Shown here piece after piece: positions 1 to 13,384 of a stretch of 64,000 nucleotides of DNA (its first letter is position 1; each line of letters starts with the position of its first letter). Source of the DNA: Rutidosis leptorrhynchoides (Eukaryota > Streptophyta > Magnoliopsida > Asterales > Asteraceae); assembly GCF_046630445.1 (NCBI RefSeq), contig NC_092340.1, positions 33,440,001 through 33,504,000 of the forward strand. Direction: 5' to 3'. Below the pieces are notes generated by a model that was given only the letters and a program-made list of their open reading frames with translations, made no database searches and was not told the DNA's origin. Both the position numbers and the translations under genes were made by a program.

Positions 1-1739
1 TTTCAGAATTTAAGGAATTTAGAGATAATCTTCGAAATCTATAAAAGATTTAATTTTTCAGTAATTAAGGAAATTAGTATCCTATAAAATTAAATGCGGT
101 AATCTGTCTCGATTACTATGTCTGACATTTTGCTATATATTAGCTTCTTCTTTTTCATTATTCTCCCGTGTCTTTATATTGCTATACGTATTGATATACA
201 TGGTTTGTAATTCATGTGTTGTTGTTGGATTTTATATTTTCCCTTATTTAGAAGTTCCATGCTTTTGTTTTCTCTTCCCGACTTCAAGTCAAGCGAATAA
301 TGATCCAGAATTCGTAGGTATGGAGTTTTGAATGATTATAATATATTAAGCAGAAAGGAACGGTAATAGCACGAATTGTTTTGTCAAATTACCAGAATAT
401 CCGGGAAAGATAGAACTATCAAGAAAATATGTTCTTGATATGTTTAGAGGTTAAATAGAATGAAAGAGTTGTGTAACATGGCACATGATGAGGGTATGAT
501 CTGTGAACCATCATCACGTTCCATTAGAAACTCAACATGACTTACTGTAATATAATCACGTTGGTCTGGCGTCATTATATTATACTAACTCATGCTTCAA
601 TTCCCAACACTACTCCAGAATTCATTCATAATTTATACTTAAGTTATACAGAAGTTTCCAATATAATGTAATACAGATAGCATGAAGAGGTATATAATTT
701 CGGACGAGAATATTTATGAAAATATCTTCAGAAATATCGAAGATATTTATGATGATATTTTGAAATTTCTAAGTTTGAAAGTTGATGAAGAAAAATTTTT
801 CGCAAGATTTTAACATGCCTTCGGAGCAAGATATTATCTAGAGATTTCATCGGATCCAGAATTTCCTGGATACTTTGATTATAGGGTTTGGTACTTGTAT
901 TTGTCCTTGGTCTCCTTCCTAGTTAGCTCAATCCATTTTTCAGTACTAAATTTTCTATCAAGCGTTCCCAATATTCCATTCTTTATTATCAAACTTTTGG
1001 CCATTTAGACCATCTACAATTTTACTGTTTCCTCTGCATTTAATGCTACCATATCTGAATCATCGGTTATCAATTCGAGGTGGTTTCAAGAGAATTGTGT
1101 TTTTAGATGATTAAACGCTGATTGTAATTGTAAAGATACAAAGGATGTTTAAGATGAAATCAAGTGGCAACTTGAAGAAATGTTTAGTTTCATATGTTAT
1201 AATCAATATTTTAATACGTTGTAATTGTCCAATGTTAGTAATCCAATGTTAGTAGTCCAACAGTCCGATATATAATCTTAAAATTTTAAATATTTAAGAT
1301 TAGAAGATGATGAAGAAATTTTAAGTAATTAATTAATTTGTTACTAATAAATTTTATTTTGTCCATTATTTTCTTCATTATGCCACTTGTCAAATCTTGA
1401 CTTGGATTCTGATCAGTTAAAATCCGAATGAAATTGAATTTGAATGATAATAGTTGTTCTTTTGGTGAACGGATATGTATATGTGTGGTTATGTGTATGA
1501 TAGTAAATGGCTGTTGAATCGGATTTGAAGAATGTACAGTATAACATGTTAATGTGAAATCTAAATATTCCTCGGGAATTACCTACCCGTTAAAATATTT
1601 TCACCATTAACAGTTTGTACACAAGAATCTTTGATGTAGAACAATACCTAGAACGAATATAGTCCATGTAGAACGAATATGTAGAACGTCATGTAGAACA
1701 AGATTATACTTGAGGTACAGATTTTGAGGTTGAGGCTTG

Positions 1740-2252
1740 TGATGCGGATGTTGAGGCTTGTGTTGTTGGTGGTATTGGTGCTGTTGGTGCTGATGCTGGT
1801 GGTGCTGTTGATGTCGGTGATGTTGCTGAAGCTGGTAATTTTTGCACCATAATTTCCAAAGCCACTACTCGAGCGCGAAGCTCGTTGACTTCTTCTATTA
1901 CTCCGGGATGATTGGAGGTTGGAACAAACAGATGAATAAGGTTTAGAATTGTAGATAATATATAATCATTGCGAGATATCCTGAAAATGAGAGTGAAAAT
2001 GGTGTTTCGGACTGGTTCGCCGGTAATTGCTTCAGGTTCTTCGTCAAGAGGTGAATTCGGTTGGTAGATAGGATCGACTTATTCTCGTCTTCATTGATTA
2101 AGTCTACTATGAACTCATCCCCAATTCATCCAGAATTGATGATGGCTGATTGGTTAATCCATTCCGGTTACACTGCTTTCGGAGCTCGAGTGGAAATCTA
2201 TATCGGAATAGCTGTCGAAATCCGAGGAACTTGAACTGGTTACAGAATTCAT
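1740..2252 (-). pseudogene. Broken leader ORF of element A
   Basis: Read on the minus strand from an ATG at 2252, this matches the intact 137- and 148-codon ORFs at 12971-13384 and 47863-48309. Recognisable blocks are SVTGMD, SHHQFWMNWG, EEPEA-TGEPVRNTIFTLI and VIEEVNELRARVVALE, followed by a Pro/Ala/Thr/Ser-rich tail. Several codons are stops where the intact copies have Gln or Trp, as expected from C-to-T decay. The function of the family is unknown; the Glu/Leu-rich end looks like a short coiled coil. Confidence 0.7.
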
Positions 2253-2648
2253 CTTGCACGGTTAGATAAAGGATTTTCGATATGAGATGATTTTCGGATA
2301 TCAGATGATATTCTAGTTACATAGAATATCTATATATAGTTTAGAAGATCCCGTAGATTACGGAGGGAATCAGGGAAACGTGTCAGACAAAGTTTAATGT
2401 GATGGGATATGAATTTGTCTGTACACCATCTATGCAATAATTGCAATAAAATGTGTCAAGACTGAAGATGATAAGTAGATATTTTTCGACAAAGAATGAT
2501 AAGCAAACTTTTGACATGCAGACCAGGTTCAAGTCCAGACTTATTAATATATCCTAACAACTACTAGGTCGAAGTCCAGACTCATTAATGCATCCTAACA
2601 ACTACTAATTAGACACACTAATGCAAGACCTGATTCGCTAAGACCACC

Positions 2649-2660
2649 GCTTTGATACCA
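2649..2660 (-). promoter_or_regulatory. Degenerate tRNA-Met primer-binding site of element A
   Basis: On the minus strand this reads TGGTATCAAAGC, one base off the initiator-methionine tRNA complement TGGTATCAGAGC. It sits directly inside the 5' LTR end and fixes the element's orientation as minus. Confidence 0.75.
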
Positions 2661-3698
2661 TATTTCATAACCCGTCCAAATCCACCTGAACGAATACAAT
2701 AACATCTGGTACCATCGCGATGAACTGACGCATATATGCCATGAACGACTCCATGTAATATCTTTAAAATGAGCAAATGCACAGCAGAAAATTTCTTTCA
2801 TACCTGAGAATAAACACGTTTTAAAAGTGTCAACCAAAAGGTTTGTGAGTTCATAGGTTTATCATAAACAATAAAATTCATAATTTTTTATAGACCACAA
2901 GATTTAAATACTGCATGGTACAAATGGGCTCGAATCCTATACCCACCTGTAATGTACATGCGAATTCTTTTAAATATAGTACACATATCTCGTGTACGAA
3001 ATCATTTTTCAAAATGCTTAATAACCATACACATATCTCGTGTACAAAATATCATACACATAACCTGTGTATAAAATCATTCTCTCGATATATAACATTC
3101 ACTTTGCTTTCATTGCTTGGCTTGGTAACCGACCTTAACATATAATGCGCATCAATAATATCCCCAAAATAAACAGAACTTTCAGTCTGTAATCAATATA
3201 TAAACCTCGAAGTACTAAACACCACGCCCACTAGCTCTTCCGTCTAGTGAACATTCTGGGTGAGGGTGTTAAACCCGGTAGCTACCTTTAGGATTCGCGT
3301 GAATTAGGAGCCATACCCGTTTCCTAATTCTTAGGTTACCAAGCTATAATAATCAAGGGGAAATATTCACATCAATTGGTGGCAATCATCACGTCCTCCT
3401 AATTCAATAATAATCAACAGAACTTCTGTCTGTATAATAATTCATTCGAGGAATGTTTTGCTTGTGTCTATCTCGTCAAACATTTATAAAAGCATTTCAT
3501 GTATTCTCAGTCCAAAAATATAGATTGCAAAAGTATTTAATAAAACAATTATAAAAACAGCGCATGTATTCTCAGTCCCAAAAATGTAAAGAGTAAAAGG
3601 GAATCAAATGAACTCACGATACGATATTTTGTAGTAAAAATATGCATACGACGGAACTGAATAATGCAAGGTTAGCCTCGGTTTCACGAACCTATAAC

Positions 3699-3701
<3 letters not shown>

Positions 3702-3791
<90 letters not shown>
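3702..3791. repeat. (AT)n microsatellite
   Basis: About 90 bp of perfect AT dinucleotide repeat inside the element A LTR. Confidence 0.97.
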
Positions 3792-3793
<2 letters not shown>

Positions 3794-4041
3794 CACATAT
3801 AATCGAACAATTTTATATTTATTTTGTTATGTATAACAATTAATATTCCTATATGTATTTTATTAATACTTATAATATGTTATAATACTTATTTGATATA
3901 TAATTCAACTATCGTTATAATATTGTATTAGTTAAAACATAATATTATGTACTATTATTATACTTATGTAATAAATATATTTTCTATAAATTTCTCTTGT
4001 TTGAAAAATGTTAATTATAATAATACTTAACATAAGGATAG

Positions 4042-4181
<140 letters not shown>

Positions 4182-4497
4182 TTAATGATAAAATAAAAAT
4201 GATAATACTAATAAGAATGATAATAATGATAATAATAATAATAATAATAATACTAGAATGATAGTTTTTATAGAAGATGATAGTTTTACTAAAAGTGATA
4301 ATTTTAATAATAATGATACTACTAATAATATTCTTAATGATAATACTAATACTAATATTAATAATAATAATCAAAATATGAAAATCGTGTTAAAACTAAT
4401 GATAATAATAATAATAATAACTATGATAATAATAATCTTACTACTAATGATAATAATATTAATTGTATTAATGTAGTACTAGTAACAATTAACTTAA

Positions 4498-4499
4498 TC

Positions 4500-4578
<79 letters not shown>

Positions 4579-4579
4579 G
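4498..4579. repeat. (AAT)n microsatellite, second tract
   Basis: About 80 bp of AAT repeat abutting the tRNA-like box sequence at 4640-4693. Confidence 0.97.
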
Positions 4580-4639
4580 AAATAATTTTAGAGTACAACC
4601 TTTGAAGAAAACAAGCTTCTAAAAAAATATGTCCTTGCC

Positions 4640-4693
4640 CAGGCTCGAACCCCCGAACTCCCACTCATCTATCAACACTCTTAACCACTGCAC
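4640..4693 (-). other. tRNA-like Pol III A/B box pair inside LTR A
   Basis: On the minus strand a B-box-like GGGGTTCGAGCC (4642-4653) follows an A-box-like GTGCAGTGGTTAAGAGTG (4676-4693) at about tRNA spacing. No complete cloverleaf is visible, so this is not a functional tRNA gene. It may be an old tRNA-derived SINE head or a domesticated internal promoter. A counterpart sits at the equivalent place in the element B LTR (11919-11978). Confidence 0.45.
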
Positions 4694-6214
4694 TGTTTTT
4701 CATTTTTTCGAGTTATAACCTCGAATTAATCATATAACCTATAACATTTCGGCCCAACTACACAACCCATATTGGGCCCAACAGCTCAATCTCATTTGCA
4801 ATCCACAAATTAAAACGGCCCAACAATCATAACTGCCCATATATCGAAATAAGGATTCGAATTAAAAAAACAATGATAGGAAAAGGCGGTTTGTAGCAGC
4901 CATAAAGCAAGGTCGATTCCTTTTATTCATTTATTTATTATTATATTTTTTATCAACGAACAAGTGGGAGCAAAATAATTCGATGGTCAAGCAAGTGGGG
5001 AGCACCACAATTATATAAAAAAAATCGATGGTGATAATTGTGTATTGGATTTGAGTATATAACCAACAGCTGTAGTATCACTTCCTCTTCATCATTATTA
5101 AAGCATCATCATTCATCATTATGACCTTTATTATCATATTAATCATCATCAAAAAAACTTGATGTAACATCATTAAATATCTCCATCACTAACAACTTAT
5201 CGGCTCAATACAGCAATTAGAATTCGGCCCAATCCAAAAAGCTAGAATTCGGCCCAAGGGAGTTGGATGTTATAGCCTGTAACAATCGACTAATAGTGGA
5301 AAGGTATAGCAAGTTGCAACGTGATTTTTGATCTTAAAATATTGTGATTAAACTTTGATTTGTTAGCTTTAAAGTCATTTGGATGGATTACAAGTGGCGC
5401 ACTCAAGAATCCCCACCGAAAGTTGTTTTGTCTTGTGTCTTTTTCAAATATAAAGAGAACTAATATTACGGTTACAATAAAAATTCTCTAATCGAAGCAA
5501 TATTATTTAATAATTGCAGTTGTGGTTCTCGATTAAGCAGGAAGTATGCATCAGCGTGGAAGTTGAATCAGGTGGGTTGATCGAATAAATCATGAGTGGT
5601 AACGTGATGGTTTTAGGTTTATTAAAAAAAATAACGACTAGAAGAAGAAGGTTGGAACGAGCAATAGTAAGGAGGAAAACATAAAATATAAACGGCAGCA
5701 GGAGAGAAAAAAAATGAAGAGAAATATGAAGAAAAAAAATATATAGTGTTCGGTTTTGGGTCTGATCGAGCTTAAAGAAAACAGTAAGCATGCAGATGGT
5801 TTTATTGAAGGTGGTAAGCAAGAAAAATGAATGAGATGATAGGGGTGGTGGTTCGAAATAAAGACGTGTGATGTGGGTCTCGAACAGAAACATATTCAAC
5901 CATAGTTTGATGGTGGATGGTGGTGGAGGAAGGTGATACTTCTCGTGGTTTTAGTTAAAGATGATGGTGATTCTCGGTTGTGTTGGAGACGATTTATGAT
6001 GGTGGTTTGCAAGGTTTAACACAGAAAACAATCTGGTGACTCGATGGTTGCCAAGGTGTTGGTGAGTGTTATGGTGATTCAACGGAGAAGAACTCGAGCA
6101 AGGTGGTTCGATGGTGATTGTGTGTGTTGGTTTCGAAAACAGAAAAATAACAAACTGCATGGTTTAGTGATGTGAGTGTTATTCTATAACTCTCTCCCTC
6201 TATGTGAGTGTAAT

Positions 6215-6217
<3 letters not shown>

Positions 6218-6293
<76 letters not shown>
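6218..6293. repeat. (AT)n microsatellite
   Basis: About 76 bp of AT repeat in the element A LTR. Confidence 0.97.
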
Positions 6294-6297
<4 letters not shown>

Positions 6298-7597
6298 GTG
6301 ATATCGTAACAATAATTGATAAAATTTTGTTTTGTAGGGTTGATGGTGGTCGACAGAAATATTCGAGGCCAGAAGGAGAAAATAAGAAAAATATAAAGCA
6401 AATAGTGAAGTGTAACAGATTAGTACGATTATTTGATATTTATTTCTGACAAATTTTCTTATATATTTTAGATGCAGTCGACCAGAAGAATCAATCAAGA
6501 AGAAAGAAAATAGAAATTAGAAAGGGATGGCTAACAGAATTTGATTGAGGTTGTTTTGTAGTGAATTGGAGTTGACAGATTACAGAATCGTGAGCAGGAT
6601 ATGGAAAAATATGAATTCTGATAGTGATATGAAACAGAATTCGATTCCTTTATCTTATTAATATCTAACAATTTTGTATCTATCTGTTTGATTTTTCTTA
6701 ATGAATTGCCGAAGGAATAAAGATTGACCCTGAAGTGAAACAAATTAAACTGGTGATCCTCTATAACTCTATGTATACGTATATATTATTTACAGAGTGA
6801 TATAGAAGCAATTTACTATATACTCTTTACAGCTCACCAAATTGCTTGTCAACAAGTTATATCAATCAGACAGATAATATTCGATTCAGGAAGCAGAAGA
6901 ATCATATAAAAATTGATTTTGATTTGTACTAAGTTTGTTTGTTAGTGTGATAAATTGGAATCAATCTGTACTGATTGCAGACAGAAAACAAAGATTATAT
7001 ACAGTTTGATGTAGATATGAAACAGATTTTGATTCTGTAATTAAAGCTGATCTTGTAATCTATTTTTAATTAATCTAAATACAATAATACTTATTCATAT
7101 AATGTATCTCTATATATCAGTATATATATGTATATATATATATATATATATATCTATTTTTTATATATCTGTATATACATATATCTGTATTTATATTTCA
7201 TTACTATATATAATTTGTATTAACAAATAATTAGGTATATTAATAATAATAATATTAACAATACCCAAGTAATACTAATAATAATAAGAATAATGATTAA
7301 AAGTAATAGAAATAATAATAATTTTGGAATAAAAATGATAATTTTTAGTAATAATAATGATATAACAAATTACATGTGTTAACTTTCATATATTTTATAT
7401 TGAAAATAATAAAATAGCTAATACTGATTTTTATATTAATAATGAAAGTAATAATAATATTAGTATAACAATTATATTTTAACTTGTAACTACATTTAAT
7501 ATATTCATATTACAATCTATTAATTATGTAATTATATCATTCACTATATGATAACATTATTTAAATATTTGATACTTACACATTTTATATATATTAC

Positions 7598-7599
<2 letters not shown>

Positions 7600-7676
<77 letters not shown>
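7600..7676. repeat. (AT)n microsatellite
   Basis: About 77 bp of AT repeat near the outer end of the element A LTR. Confidence 0.97.
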
Positions 7677-7683
<7 letters not shown>

Positions 7684-7850
7684 TTATTTACAAGTACAAG
7701 TTCGTGAATCGTCGGGAAAGGTCGAAGATCAATTAAATACAAGAAAACAGTTTAGAATTTTTGAGACTCAACTTTACAGACTTTTCTTATCGTGTCAGAA
7801 TCATATAAAGATCAAGTTTAAATTTGGTCGGAAATTTCCGGGTCATCACA

Positions 7851-8058
7851 CCTAACATGTGTGCACGAAAATTATAGTGAAGAATCTATGGTTTGCGCCC
7901 GTGGAGTAAACCCTTCTCCGTGTTTTGGAGTTGGGATATAACCACGTTAAATCTCGTGTCGTTTATTTATCGTTTCATGCTTTATTTTATCATTTTTCGT
8001 TGTGGGTTTGGTGATTGGTTTAAATCACCGGTCTTCTTCGGGTCCATAATTCCTAACA
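7851..8058 (+). repeat. 5' LTR remnant of a copia-like element
   Basis: This is nearly identical to the last 207 bp of the LTR at 18193-18564: both run from 'cctaacatgtgtgcacg' to 'ccataattcctaaca'. Its start was separated by the insertion of element A at 7850. A primer-binding site follows at once, which makes this the 5' LTR of a plus-strand element. Confidence 0.85.
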
Positions 8059-8060
8059 AG

Positions 8061-8073
8061 TGGTATCAAGAGC
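8061..8073 (+). promoter_or_regulatory. Primer-binding site of the copia-like element
   Basis: TGGTATCAAGAGC, an initiator-Met tRNA-type primer site with a one-base insertion, begins two bases after the LTR ends in CA. Confidence 0.75.
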
Positions 8074-9949
8074 TCATGGTTACGAGTGAGAGCGATGACG
8101 ATTTGAAAGCATGGTGAACGAACGACGGGTTTTGTAATGTATCGAGATCAAAGGGCTTAGTTGAAGAGATCGCGAAGAACTCACGGGTATGTCTATGTAC
8201 TCATGAGATAATCTATTAAAATTTGTCTATGATTATAATAGATTATTGTGGTGATTCGCGGTGATAACTGAGTCGGTGGTCGGATCGATAGTTTTTTGTT
8301 GTGAAAGAGATTTTTCAAAAATTCGGAATTCTGGCGCAGCTGTGGTAGAAAATTAATAGCAGTTCTGTTAACCGTTGGATCTCCATGATAGTTTAACCGT
8401 AGGTTTAACACTCATAGATCTGGTCGTGTACTAAATTTGAAAGTGATCAGACTGTTGGATTGAGAGACAAAATTTTCCGAAGTTGCAGTAACTCGGTTTG
8501 GGGTTTTATTGCAGAGTTGTGTTCGAAAATTCATAGAAGGTTCAATAACTGTCGGATCATATTGAAACATTTTTTGTATGTGTTAGACATGTAGTTATAA
8601 AACATATCCAAAATCAGTAGTGATCGGACCGTTCAATTTGGAGTTATAGTTTTTTGAATTTTGCAGCCGCCAGGAAAAACCCTTTTGGGGTTTGTTTAAG
8701 TAGCTGTGCGAGGAAATTAATTCTGGGATCGTCTACTGTTGGATTGACTTGATTTTTGGGCTGGTGATTCTACACACATAGATCCAGTGGTGGTAAAAAT
8801 TAGCGGTTAATCGAACTGTTGGATTTTCCGATATGATTTTTCGAATTTGGGCAGTTTCAGGGTTAAACTTTTTCGGATTTGATGACGCGAGAGGGAGACG
8901 GTTTTTTTGTCTCGTAAAACTTTGAGCAATACGACCTGTGTTTTTCGGGGATGTGGGTTTGTTATGGGAGCTCAGGAGGTTTTTATCTCGGGTTTTAGTA
9001 GTTGGATAACTAACAAGATGCATCGAGCCGAAGTTGACAGTGGGAGTTATCGGTGGAAGTTGGTGCTTGTGTGTTATGAAACTGGGTGACCAAGCGCATG
9101 GTCAGATATTCCAAGATGATTGGGATATTATGGAACTTGAGCTTTCTATGATCGTTGAGGGTGTCGGGAACTCGGTTGAGTTTAGTAATCGACTGAAGTT
9201 ATCGAGCTAGTGGGAGTTAGTCAACTAGTGTTTCTCCAAAGTTCTCAAGATTAGTGTGATGATTCCGGGTAACACTGGGGCTTCGAGTACTTGTTTTACT
9301 CTCCGATGGCAAAGAAATTTGTGACTGACTGGTGGTACGAACCAAGTTTCTTCTCGAGTAGCCGCGGTTTTATTTCTTACTCGTACAGTGGGAGCGTGCT
9401 TGGGATGAGAAGATGGGTTTGTGTAATTCATATCTATGAGGAAGTCAGTGTACCAGCGAGAACGCGGAAAGTTGAAAAGTTAGTAGATTTCGAGGTTGTG
9501 ACTGTGTTCTCACTAGAGCCTTGATGAAGAGTCTACGAGGGCGTCTATTGGATTTTCTGATTTCTGGAAAGGAAAATCATAGATAGACGGTGAAATCTTG
9601 TACGAGTGTGATAACTGACATGTGTGTTCGGGATTGGACATGTCTAGAGTGATTGGTGAGGCAGTGTAGTCTCATGAAAAATCCTATAACTGAAGAGTCG
9701 CATACTTCAGTTGGTCTTCTAGTGTAAGAAGATGATCTTCGTGTTAGAAGATGGTGGCGATAGAAACCGAGATGGCTCAAGCTAGTAACTAAGAGATTTG
9801 ATTATCGCTCAGCGGTGTTTTTGGTGTCGAAAGACTTCACTTGCTCATAGGATAACGAGTGAAGTGCGGCGTGATTCGGGTGTCTCATCCGGCGGTATCA
9901 AAAGGAGTTGGTAATCGGCTAATCTGGAGTTATTGTGGGTTGTTGAAGA
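8074..9949 (+). mobile_element. Non-coding interior of the copia-like element (left part)
   Basis: About 1.9 kb with no frame resembling gag or pol. A motif of the type (A)CTGTTGGAT or CCGTTGGATC recurs loosely between 8.37 and 8.83 kb, and polypurine-like AGTGGGAG strings recur near 9039, 9210 and 9386, as does the true tract near 18184. The last five bases, GAAGA (9945-9949), are the target duplication made by element B. I read it as a non-autonomous (LARD or TRIM-like) copia element. Confidence 0.65.
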
Positions 9950-11140
9950 TGTGAAGACCCGTCCTAATCCATCCGGACGAAGTCCATATCGATTATAAAT
10001 GATTCACAACAGTTGATTACATCGCGAGGTATTTGACCTCTATATGATACATTTTACAAACATTGCATTCAATTTTAAAAGACAATCTTTCTTTACAACG
10101 AAAATTGACGGCAGGCATACCATTTCATAATATATCTAACTATAATTGACTTAATAATAATCTTGATGAACGCAACAACTCGAATGCAACGTCTTTTAAA
10201 ATATGTCATGAATGACTCCAACTAATTTCTCTAATATGAGCAAATGCACACCGGAAGATTTCTTTCATACCTGAGAATAAACATGCTTTCAAGTGTCAAC
10301 CAAAAGGTTGGTGAGGTCATTAGTTTAACATAAATAATCATTTCCATCATTTTAATAGACCACAAGATTTTCATTTCTCATAAATAAACGTCCCATGCAT
10401 AGAGACAAAAATATCATTCATATGTATTGAACACCTGGTAATCGACATTAACAAGATGCATATAAGAATATCCCCATCATTCTGAGATCCTCCTTCGGAC
10501 ATGATATAAATTTTGAAGTACTAAAGCATCCGGCACTTTGGATGGGGCTTGTTGGGCCCGATAGATCTATCTTTAGGATTCGCGTCAATTAGGGTGTCTG
10601 TTCCCTAATTCTTAGATTACCAGACTTAATAAAAAGGGGCATATTCGACTTCGATAATTCAACCATAGAATGTAGTTTCGATTACTTGTGTCTATTTCGT
10701 AAAACATTTATAAAAGCAGCGCATGTATTCTCAGTCCCAAAAATATATATTGCAAAAGCATTTAAAAAGGGAGCAAATGAAACTCACGCATATAAATATT
10801 GTAAAACAGTTATTAAAACAGTGCATGTATTCTCAGCCAAAAATGTAATGAGTAAAAGGGAAATGAAACTCACCTAATGTATTTTGTAGTAAAAATACAT
10901 ATGACAACATTAAACAACTGAACAAAGCAGGGTTGGCCTCGGATTCACGAACCTATATCATTCGTATATTTATTAACACATATATTCGTAATCGAACAAG
11001 CATATATTTTATTGTTAATGATATAACTTTTGTATTAATAACCTATGTATATACTTTATTATTAATTATATTTATTTTGTATATTTAAGATACATAAGAA
11101 TTTTATATGATTAAGTTATGTATTTTAATTATATCTTTAT

Positions 11141-11142
<2 letters not shown>

Positions 11143-11210
<68 letters not shown>
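11143..11210. repeat. (AT)n microsatellite
   Basis: About 68 bp of AT repeat in the left LTR block of B. Confidence 0.97.
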
Positions 11211-11212
<2 letters not shown>

Positions 11213-11918
11213 TTTGTTTATTAAATCAGTAGTTATAATAATTCTATGATAACTTTAGTAAAATAAAAATAATAATAGTATAAATTTTATTATTAATGAT
11301 TTTAATATTAGTGATAGTTTTGAATAATAGCTCCTATAATTTTAATTCTAATAATAATACTTGTAGTTTCTTAAATGAAAAATTTACTAATAATGATAAT
11401 GAAAATAATCTTTTTGGTAATAATACTTCATACTTAATAATGACAATAATTATAAAAATCTTATTACAAATGATAATTTTATTAGTACTACTTTTGTTAA
11501 TAATAATATTAATAATTCAAAAAAATATGATACTAATACTAATAATATACTTATGTTAATAATAAAAGTTCTAATATTTATAAAATGATAATAATAATAA
11601 TCATAATCATAATAGTGGTAATAATACTTAAAATTATAAATTTATTACTAGTAATAATATCATTAATGATAATAACAATAATAATAATACTTAAGGATAA
11701 TACTAATTTGATAATAATATTCATGATACATATATTAATACCAAAGATATCAATAATTATAATTCTTATAAATGTAAACTTGATAATAATATTTATATTA
11801 CTAATAATAATAATAACAATAACAATAATCATAATAATTAATAATAGTAATAATAATAGAAATAAAATTTAAGAGCGTATACCCTCTAAAAGTATTTTCC
11901 AAAAAGAAATGCGCGAGT

Positions 11919-11978
11919 CGAGACTCGAACCCAAGACCTCTCATTAACCCACCACTCTCCCCACCACTCCTCCATTCC
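11919..11978 (-). other. tRNA-like Pol III box pair inside LTR B
   Basis: The minus strand shows GGGTTCGAGTCTCG (a good B box) downstream of a GGAATGGAGGAGTGG-like A-box region. The position relative to the AAT-rich zone matches the pair in LTR A, so it was probably present in the family ancestor. No full tRNA fold was found. Confidence 0.4.
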
Positions 11979-12970
11979 AGCATATCTGTTTCAGTTCCTA
12001 ATTATAAATATATACCCCGTCGCCCACGGTTTCTTCTTCTTCTTTACTAACATCATGATCAATACATGATCATCATCAACATCCTCCTCTATCTAGTCGT
12101 ACGGATTATTATTATGATCATAACATCCCCATTATCATCACATAAATAATATCCTCATCATTCGTTCCATTTATCATCATCTTTAGGTATCATCATCGAC
12201 ATCATATCATTATCATTTATTTAAAAAAAAACTCCGGCCCAATTGTGAAGCATAAATACCCACGGCCCAACTCAGATACTAGGATCTTTCGGTCCAACAG
12301 CAAATCAAGGCCCAAGTCAAATTTGTTTTTAGTTTTTAATAAATGCCACGTTCATAACAAAATAGCTGGAGGCCGGTTTAATTCATGTGGGGCTGTAGGG
12401 TTTCGCTAATGAAGTTATGAATCAATACTTCATCGTTCATTGTTATTGATATATCTCGGTATATGATGTTGGTGCTCGTAGATTTCTTGTGAAATTCACA
12501 AGGCACGAATAATGTTTTCTAGAAAGTTTTGAGTACATCAAAAATGGAAGTGTAAAATCAAACATGTATTTGAATAATACACTTGATTTATTATGAAAAT
12601 GGAGTTTAGTGTGCTGAAGCAGTGATTAACGATTGTTAAGTCATTAACGAAGGATGTACATCATAGCATATTAGTGATATGAATTATCCGAGTAGTATTT
12701 ACTAGTTAAGATTCACACGTAATAGCTTAGTACGAAAATATTTATTATTGTTCCAAACCATATATATATATAAAGTATACATATATAATTCTTCAAAAAG
12801 AATGAGTCAATACATCTTAACTCATTATTACTAATATTCCTTGGTATCTATGGGGCGTATGATGTTAATGTTTGAGGTACTGAGTGTGATGTTGAGGCGT
12901 GGAATGCAGATGTTGTTGTTGGTGAAGCTGATGCTGTTGGCGGTGATGCTGACGGTACTGGTGGTGCTGG

Positions 12971-13384
12971 TTATGCTGCTGGTGCTGCTGCTAGTGCTCG
13001 TAGGTTTTGCACCATATTTTCCAAAGCCACTACTCGAGCGTGAAGCTCGTTGACTTCTTCTATTATTCCGGGATGATTGGCAGTTCGGACAAGGGGATGA
13101 ATAAGATCTGAAATTCTAGATATTATATATTCATGACGGGATATCCTGGAAATGAGGGTGAAAATAGTGTTCCGAATGGGTTCGCCGGTAAGTGCTTCAG
13201 GTTCTGCGCCAATAGGGCAATGTGGTGGGTGAAAAGGATCACCTTCTTCACTTCTCCATTGATTAAGTAGACTACGAACCCACCCCCAATTCATCCAGAA
13301 AAGGTGATGACTAATTAGTTGGTTCATTCCGGTTACGCTGCCATTAGAGCTTGAGGAGTTCAAGGAATCAAGTGAGAAATCCAT
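12971..13384 (-). CDS. Leader ORF of element B, 137 codons, unknown function
   Basis: Starts at an ATG on the minus strand. It has a Ser-rich N-terminus, a Trp-rich block (FWMNWGWVRSLLNQW, about residues 29-43), a conserved PEALTGEPIRNTIF block, and an amphipathic IIEEVNELHARVVALENMV segment near residues 106-124 that looks like a short coiled coil. It ends in Ala/Pro repeats at a TAA also present in C. It has no zinc knuckle, protease motif or signal peptide. About 80% of residues match the C copy by eye, with substitutions mostly conservative. It may be a Gag-like or accessory protein that lets a pol-less element be packaged; that role is inference. Confidence 0.6.
   Translation of the reverse strand: MDFSLDSLNSSSSNGSVTGMNQLISHHLFWMNWGWVRSLLNQWRSEEGDPFHPPHCPIGAEPEALTGEPIRNTIFTLISRISRHEYIISRISDLIHPLVRTANHPGIIEEVNELHARVVALENMVQNLRALAAAPAA

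Larger units (their letters stand above)
1..2663 (-). mobile_element. Internal region of gypsy-type non-autonomous element A, truncated by window edge
   Basis: This is the interior of a minus-strand LTR element whose 5' LTR lies to its right. It is collinear with the interior of element C (about 45.06-48.69 kb): the opening AT-rich stretch, the segment near 660-1080, the leader ORF remnant and the primer-binding site occur in the same order in both. No gag, protease, reverse transcriptase or integrase reading frame is visible. The 3' LTR would lie left of position 1. Confidence 0.75.
9950..12395 (-). repeat. Left LTR-like block of element B (3' LTR, incomplete)
   Basis: It starts TGTGAAGACCCGTCC and shares the 'gaggtatttgacctctatatga' and 'acctgagaataaacatgctt' blocks with the C and E LTRs. 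The expected inner terminus (TGTGATGACCC in element sense) is missing near 12.39 kb, where sequence matching the C interior begins instead. A zone rich in AAT- and ATG-like triplets at 11.25-11.87 kb gives false low-complexity frames. Confidence 0.6.

Noticed and set aside
4640..4693. Functional tRNA gene
   Set aside because: Only the Pol III boxes are recognisable; no acceptor stem or anticodon arm could be drawn.
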